Part shown: positions 59,799 through 64,000 of the stretch, piece after piece
Layout: every line of letters begins with the position of its first letter
How positions within the stretch are numbered: the first letter of the stretch is position 1
Assembly (NCBI GenBank): GCA_035552095.1
Contig: DASZMA010000142.1
Location: forward strand, 1 to 64,000
Direction: 5' to 3'
Length of the DNA: 64,000 nt
From: Bog-473 sp035552095
GTDB taxonomy: Bacteria > Actinomycetota > Acidimicrobiia > Acidimicrobiales > RAAP-2
Program-made: the position numbers and the translations under genes
Notes under the pieces: model-generated
Databases searched by the model: none
What the model saw: the letters and a program-made list of their open reading frames with translations, nothing else
What the model was told of the DNA's origin: nothing

Positions 59799-60187
59799 AG
59801 ATTGAAGCGATGTTCCTTCTGTTCCTCGGCGTCTTCTTCGGCCTGGTCGGTCTGGTCTACTGGTTCTGGAGCTACGAGGACGGCGGCAGCGTGATGCTGG
59901 CCGGCACGGCCGCGCTCGGCTTCCTGCCCGGGAGCTACTACTACTTCTGGCACCGGCGCATGGGGAAGCGGGTCGAAGACCGCGACGACGCCTCCATCAC
60001 CGAGGGGGCCGGGGTCATCGACTCGTTTCCGGGCTCCTCCATCTGGCCCTTCGTGATGGGCATGGGCGCCTTCCTCACCGTGCTGTCCCTGGTCTTCGGG
60101 GTCTGGCTGATCTTTCTCGGCATCCCGCTCATCCTCACCGCGCTGGTCGGCGTCACCGCCGAGAGCCGCCGCGGCGGGCACGTCTGA
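59795..60187 (+). CDS. ctaF: Cytochrome c oxidase subunit IV, actinobacterial type
   Basis: This 130-residue membrane protein has about four hydrophobic segments: residues 4-24, 32-50, 83-100 and 102-120. The pattern MKIEAMFLLFLGVFFGLVGLVYWFW followed by GGSVMLAGTAALGFLPGSYYYFWHRRMGKR (in pieces) matches CtaF of actinobacterial aa3 oxidases. It stabilises the complex. The ATG overlaps the ctaD stop by 4 nt. Subunit III is not in the window. Confidence 0.88.
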   Translation: MKIEAMFLLFLGVFFGLVGLVYWFWSYEDGGSVMLAGTAALGFLPGSYYYFWHRRMGKRVEDRDDASITEGAGVIDSFPGSSIWPFVMGMGAFLTVLSLVFGVWLIFLGIPLILTALVGVTAESRRGGHV

Positions 60188-60254
60188 GCCGAACGTCTGA
60201 CCCACCTCCCGCGACCCGGTCGTGGGGCCGGCAGGGGGCCATTACCCTGATCCG

Positions 60255-61499
60255 GTGACGACTGAGGCCGCGGCGACGTCCCCCGAAGCTGGGATCTCCC
60301 GGTCGCTGGTCACGCTCATCGCCGTGGCCACCGGCGCCATTGTCGCCAACCTCTACTACGCCCAGCCGGTGCTGCACCAGGTGGCCCACGACTTCCACAG
60401 CGGTTCGGGTCCGGTGTCACTGATCGTCACCTGCACCCAGGTCGGCTACGCCGCCGGCCTCCTGCTGGTCGTCCCCCTGGGTGACCTTCACCCCCGCCGC
60501 CTGCTGGTCGTCCGCATCTTCGGGCTGGCCGTGCTGGCCCTGGTGGCCAGTGCCCTCGCCCCCAACCTGTGGTTCTTCGGGGTGGCGTCGGTGGCGGTCG
60601 GGCTCGCCTCAGTGGCCGGACAGGTCATGATCCCCTTCGCCGCCGATCTGGCCCCGGCCGAGCGGCGGGGTCGGGTAGTGGCCCGCATCATGACCGGGCT
60701 GCTCATGGGTATCCTGCTCGCCCGCACCGTGTCCGGCCTGGTGGCCCAGCTGGCCGGGTGGCGGGCCATCTACTGGTTCTCCGCCGCCCTCATGATGGGC
60801 TTCGCCATCATTCTGTGGCGCACCCTGCCGTCGGAGGGCGCCCGCCCGCACCAGCGCTACGGGAACCTGGTCGGCTCCTCACTCCGGCTGCTGGTCGACG
60901 AGCCCCTGTTGCGCCGCCGGGCCTGGCACGGGGCCTGCGGCTTCGCCTGCTTCAGCGTCTTGTGGACGACCATCGCCTTCCTGCTCTCCGGCGCGCCCTA
61001 CCACTACTCCAACGCGGTGATCGGCCTCTTCGGACTGGTGGGTGCCGGCGGGATCCTGGCGGCCAACCTGGCCGGCCGGCTGGCCGACTCGGATCGCCAC
61101 CTCATCTCGACCGTGATGGCGGGCATACTGCTCATCGGCTCATTCGGGGTGCTCTGGTACGGGCGTTCCTCGCTGGCCGCGCTGATCGTCGGCATCGTCG
61201 TCCTCGACGTGGGGACCCAGGGCATGCAGATCACCAATCAGGCCCTCATTTACGCGCTGCGCCCCGATGCCCGGAGCCGGATCAACAGCGCCTACATGGT
61301 CTGCTACTTCATCGGGGGCGCCGTCGGGTCGGTCCTGGCCGGCACCGTCTACAGCTCCCACGGGTGGTCCGGCGTGTGCCTGCTGGGCGCCGGCTTCGGC
61401 CTGCTGACCTGCCTCATGACCATTTATGACCGGGTTCGCCCCCCGCAGGGTTCGAAGGCCGCCGTGAACGCGACGGCTCCGATGACATCGCCGGCCTGA
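60255..61499 (+). CDS. MFS transporter
   Basis: This 414-residue protein has twelve likely membrane helices. Its opening LYYAQPVLHQVAHDF and the GYAAGLLLVVPLGDLHPRRLLV loop (motif A-like) place it in the drug/sugar-efflux branch of the major facilitator superfamily. Cargo is unknown. TACCCT (60243-60248) lies 6 nt before the GTG, a leaderless start, so the gene is independent of the oxidase operon. Confidence 0.88.
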   Translation: MTTEAAATSPEAGISRSLVTLIAVATGAIVANLYYAQPVLHQVAHDFHSGSGPVSLIVTCTQVGYAAGLLLVVPLGDLHPRRLLVVRIFGLAVLALVASALAPNLWFFGVASVAVGLASVAGQVMIPFAADLAPAERRGRVVARIMTGLLMGILLARTVSGLVAQLAGWRAIYWFSAALMMGFAIILWRTLPSEGARPHQRYGNLVGSSLRLLVDEPLLRRRAWHGACGFACFSVLWTTIAFLLSGAPYHYSNAVIGLFGLVGAGGILAANLAGRLADSDRHLISTVMAGILLIGSFGVLWYGRSSLAALIVGIVVLDVGTQGMQITNQALIYALRPDARSRINSAYMVCYFIGGAVGSVLAGTVYSSHGWSGVCLLGAGFGLLTCLMTIYDRVRPPQGSKAAVNATAPMTSPA

Positions 61500-61653
61500 G
61501 GATGGAAGGGGGAAGGAACGCCGTCACTCTTCGGGGCACCGACGGCGGGCTGCCGCGCTGACGTCGGGTCCCGAGCCGCCGGCCCCCCCGGCTGGAGCGT
61601 CGCGTCGAGCCCTGCAATGGTGCTTCGTCAACCGCCACACCGGCCGTTTCACC

Positions 61654-61878
61654 GTGGCCCAGTGGCCCAACCTGTCGCTCTCGGCCTTCCTGGTCGTCGA
61701 GGTGGTGCGCCTACTCTGGCAGCCAGCCGGACGAGCCGGGAGCGTGATCGAGGGGCTGAGCGTGACCGCCCTACTGGCCTGGGCGGTCGATGAGGTCGTC
61801 CGGGGTGTCAACCCGTTCCGCCGGCTGCTCGGTCTCGCGGTCCTCGGCCTGACCCTCGCCAGTCTGCTCGGGCGCTGA
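61654..61878 (+). CDS. Small membrane protein of unknown function, start uncertain
   Basis: From GTG 61654 this gives 74 residues with two hydrophobic segments (LSAFLVVEVVRLLW and the C-terminal LLGLAVLGLTLASLL). The same frame is open back to 61486, and ALQWCFVNRHTGRFTVAQWPN just upstream looks like part of the same domain, yet no ATG, GTG or TTG occurs there; only CTG 61558 or 61612 could serve. The gene may use a rare start or be a truncated remnant. Confidence 0.45.
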   Translation: MAQWPNLSLSAFLVVEVVRLLWQPAGRAGSVIEGLSVTALLAWAVDEVVRGVNPFRRLLGLAVLGLTLASLLGR

Positions 61879-61899
61879 GCCCCACCTCTGATCGGCCGG

Positions 61900-63498
61900 T
61901 CAACCCTCTTTGGCGGTGGTCGGTGTGAGTTTGGGGAAGATCCGGGCCGAGATGCGCTGCACCACATTGAGCGCCAGGGCGGGCGAAATTATGTCCTCGG
62001 GGTCGAACGGTCCGACAGGTCCCTCGGGCACCGACAGCAGGGTCTCCTTGGCGTGTTCGAGGAGGCCGTGACAGACGTGGAGGCCGAGCTTGCCGATGGC
62101 CCGGCCCGCCGCCACGTGTTCCAGCTGGAAGGCGGGCACCGGCAGCGCGGTGATGTCGGGCCAGGTGTCGGGGTGGCGGGGCGAGTCGAGGCTGAGCAGA
62201 TGCTGGAACGTCGCGGCGTCAGCGTCGCGCTGGGTGAACGGCTCACCCAAGCCCCACACCTGGCGCAGCGTGGCGATCATGGAGGTGTGGCGGTACTCGT
62301 CGTTGAACACCGACCGCTCCGCCACCCAGGGCGAGACGATGATGGCGGGCACCCGGTAGCCGGACCGGTCGAACTTGAAGCCCAGCTTCCCCACCGGGGT
62401 CGAGGGATCGGGGGGTCGGACCGGACCGGGCGGCACGTGGTCATAGGTGCCACCGGGCTCGTCCCACCCGATGAAGAACATCGTGTTGAAGACGTTGGAT
62501 CCCGCAGTGGACCGGGCCGATCTGATGGCGTCGTACATCCGGGCCAGGAAGGCCTCGCCGGCCAGTATGGACGAGGGCGGGTCGATCGGTACCTCCGCGC
62601 CCGGCAGGAGGGCCCGGCCGAACGCCGGGTGGTAGTCGCCGTGGCCGGCCAGCAGGTTCGGCTCAATGAGAGAGAAGTCGGGCAGGGTGCCGGCCCGGGC
62701 GTCCCGTTCGAATTCGGAGAACGGCACGAAGTTGGTGGCAAACCGATCGCGTAGCCGCGGCATGTGGATGACCCCGGTGAAAGAGATCGGGTCGGGCTCG
62801 AGTACGTAGACCTTCCAGGTCCTGCCGTGCTGCTCCAAGCGGTCGAAGATCGTCTCGGCGTCGTTGTGGTGCATGAACGCGCTCATGGGCCGGTTGACCA
62901 CCAGGCCCGACGAGGTGGCCGCGGTCCAGAAGGAGCGGTTGGTCATCGTCTGCGACGGGACCTCGCAGAACCAGTGGTCGAAGACACCGAAGCCCCGGGC
63001 GATGGCGCTGATCACCGGGACCTGATCCGGTGCGTAGCCGGTCATGATCTGCTGGTACTCGTCGTAGGTGGGCTGTCGCCCTATCTCGGCCGTGAAGAAG
63101 CTGATGTAGTCGGTGACAAAGCCGTCCATGGTCGGCACCTGGCCCGGGGCCGGGGCGTTGAACGGCGCCACCATGGCGCCGGCGTCCTGGTAGCGGTTGG
63201 CCTCGTCCAGCACGTTGAACAACTGGGTATTGGTGTGCTGGTACTCCTCGCCGGGATCGGGGTCGGGCCAGTCCATGCCGGTGGCCACCTGGTAGGGCAC
63301 CACCGCTCGCTCGGCGCCGTGTTCGGCCCAGTTGGGAATCGGGTTGCTCAAGTCCCGGCCGATCACGCCCTCGAAGGAAGGGACCTCACCGGGCTGGTAG
63401 AGACGGCCGAGCAGGTTGTCGAACGAGCGGTTCTCGAAGAGAACCAGGACCACATGGTCCATCGCATGGGCCCGATCGGGAACGGGAACGGGCGGCAT
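61900..63498 (-). CDS. Phosphoesterase (phospholipase C/acid phosphatase family)
   Basis: This 532-residue protein of the PF04185 family has DHVVLVLFENRSFDNLLG (metal-binding Glu-Asn), the VPSQTMTNRSF segment with the catalytic Thr region, a DEPGGTYDHVPP block with Asp, Glu and His, and RVPAIIVSPW. Members are non-hemolytic phospholipases C or acid phosphatases. No signal peptide is seen, unlike most secreted relatives. ATG 63498 is chosen because upstream codons are Arg/Pro-rich and not family-like. Confidence 0.85.
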   Translation of the reverse strand: MPPVPVPDRAHAMDHVVLVLFENRSFDNLLGRLYQPGEVPSFEGVIGRDLSNPIPNWAEHGAERAVVPYQVATGMDWPDPDPGEEYQHTNTQLFNVLDEANRYQDAGAMVAPFNAPAPGQVPTMDGFVTDYISFFTAEIGRQPTYDEYQQIMTGYAPDQVPVISAIARGFGVFDHWFCEVPSQTMTNRSFWTAATSSGLVVNRPMSAFMHHNDAETIFDRLEQHGRTWKVYVLEPDPISFTGVIHMPRLRDRFATNFVPFSEFERDARAGTLPDFSLIEPNLLAGHGDYHPAFGRALLPGAEVPIDPPSSILAGEAFLARMYDAIRSARSTAGSNVFNTMFFIGWDEPGGTYDHVPPGPVRPPDPSTPVGKLGFKFDRSGYRVPAIIVSPWVAERSVFNDEYRHTSMIATLRQVWGLGEPFTQRDADAATFQHLLSLDSPRHPDTWPDITALPVPAFQLEHVAAGRAIGKLGLHVCHGLLEHAKETLLSVPEGPVGPFDPEDIISPALALNVVQRISARIFPKLTPTTAKEG

Positions 63499-63557
63499 GG
63501 CGCCCCACACGACCACCCGCCGTGCCCGGGCGCAAATTGTCGCCGACGGAGCGCGGC

Positions 63558-64000
63558 CTAGGAAGTAGCCGCGTAGGCCAGGAGCCGGTCGGCCAGCTCC
63601 TCTGGGTGGCTGAGGGCGGGCAGGTGGCCGCTGTCCATCTCGTCGGGCGTGATGCCCAGGCGTTGGAGCACCACCCGGCGTTGGAAGTCGGCCGGAAAAA
63701 GGCGGTCCTGGCGGCAGAGGAGGAACCTGGTCGGCACGTCGGGCCAGGCGGCCAACGGCCACGGTTTCTCGAACGGAGTGCCGGACTGGACCTTCACGTG
63801 GTCCGCCGACTGGGCGATGACTGCTGGCGGTACGTCATGGAGAAACGTGACCAACGGGTCGAACTCCCCTTCGGTCGGCCGGCCCTCTCGCTCATCGAGG
63901 TGGCGTTTGGCGTCGTCCTGCCCGGTGTTCGACCACCAGTCGCCGGGTGACTCACCGGGCCGTGGCACCATGGCCGCCACCAGAATCATCAGTCGCACCG
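63558..64000 (-). CDS. Alpha/beta hydrolase, incomplete at the window edge
   Basis: The frame is open to the last base, so only the C-terminal part (about 147 residues) is visible. It contains VAAMVPRPGESPGDWWSNTG, a lid-domain segment, RFLLCRQDRLFPADFQRRV with the acid residue and DSGHLPALSHPEELADRLL with the catalytic His. This is the C-terminal half of an esterase-like alpha/beta hydrolase; the nucleophile lies beyond the window. It is on the same strand as the phosphoesterase, 59 nt upstream. Confidence 0.75.
   Translation of the reverse strand, partial: VRLMILVAAMVPRPGESPGDWWSNTGQDDAKRHLDEREGRPTEGEFDPLVTFLHDVPPAVIAQSADHVKVQSGTPFEKPWPLAAWPDVPTRFLLCRQDRLFPADFQRRVVLQRLGITPDEMDSGHLPALSHPEELADRLLAYAATS

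Noticed and set aside
61502..61561. 19-codon open frame starting at the ATG after the MFS gene
   Set aside because: It is very short, has no conserved look, and its frame ends before the small membrane gene.
1..64000. CRISPR arrays, insertion sequences, tRNA and rRNA genes
   Set aside because: No regularly spaced repeats, transposase-like proteins or recognisable RNA gene sequences were seen on either strand.

Overview
The window is 64 kb of very GC-rich DNA with dense, often 1-4 nt overlapping genes and many GTG/TTG starts. It fits an environmental actinobacterium, most plausibly an Acidimicrobiia-type member (inference). The evidence is a mycofactocin locus, three luciferase-like (LLM) F420-type oxidoreductases, paired acyl-CoA dehydrogenases, a KstR-like TetR regulator, an actinobacterial ctaC-ctaD-ctaF set and frequent leaderless promoters (TANNNT about 6-8 nt before the start codon). 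No rRNA, tRNA, CRISPR array or insertion sequence is seen, and no stretch over 300 bases lacks a gene.

Layout. 1-7.2 kb: end of a nitronate monooxygenase-like gene, a small HTH gene, a minus-strand operon thiolase / DUF35 / lipid-transfer thiolase, a lipoprotein esterase and an acyl-CoA dehydrogenase pair. 7.2-13.7 kb: a lower-GC orphan gene, an Ada-AlkA fusion with ogt, secreted proteins, an SDR and a dienelactone hydrolase. 13.7-18.1 kb: an operon of amidohydrolase, two acyl-CoA dehydrogenases and an LLM oxidoreductase. 18-25 kb: membrane protein, phosphatase, esterase, NADP oxidoreductase and an FtsH-like protease. 24.5-32 kb: SDR/DUF35 operon, divergent aldehyde dehydrogenase, SGNH hydrolase, cyclic-nucleotide-binding protein, LLM enzyme, TauD dioxygenase and PLP lyase.

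32-43 kb is the mycofactocin region. mftA-mftB-mftC-mftE, a mycofactocin-type SDR and a UBP zinc-finger gene run on the minus strand; mftF and a second SDR run divergently. An SRPBCC gene, another SDR and an LLM gene separate these from mftD, which faces an NDMA-type alcohol dehydrogenase. Precursor peptide, chaperone, radical SAM enzyme, peptidase, oxidase and glycosyltransferase are all present, together with two likely mycofactocin-dependent dehydrogenases, but the layout is split.

43-64 kb: a cyclase-family hydrolase, two divergent TetR regulators, an ABC exporter, a D-aminoacylase-like amidohydrolase, hydrolases, DedA, a family 1 beta-glycosidase, enoyl-CoA hydratase, TatA, an MBL-fold hydrolase, the cytochrome c oxidase genes, an MFS transporter, a phosphoesterase and an incomplete alpha/beta hydrolase at the right edge.

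A 15-bp palindrome of the form CTGACGG-N-CCGTCAG recurs at four catabolic promoters (3811, 4871, 13673, 25862). It suggests one repressor, probably TetR-type, coordinating thiolases, acyl-CoA dehydrogenases, amidohydrolase, aldehyde dehydrogenase and SDR in the breakdown of a fatty-acyl- or sterol-like substrate. The substrate cannot be read from the sequence.
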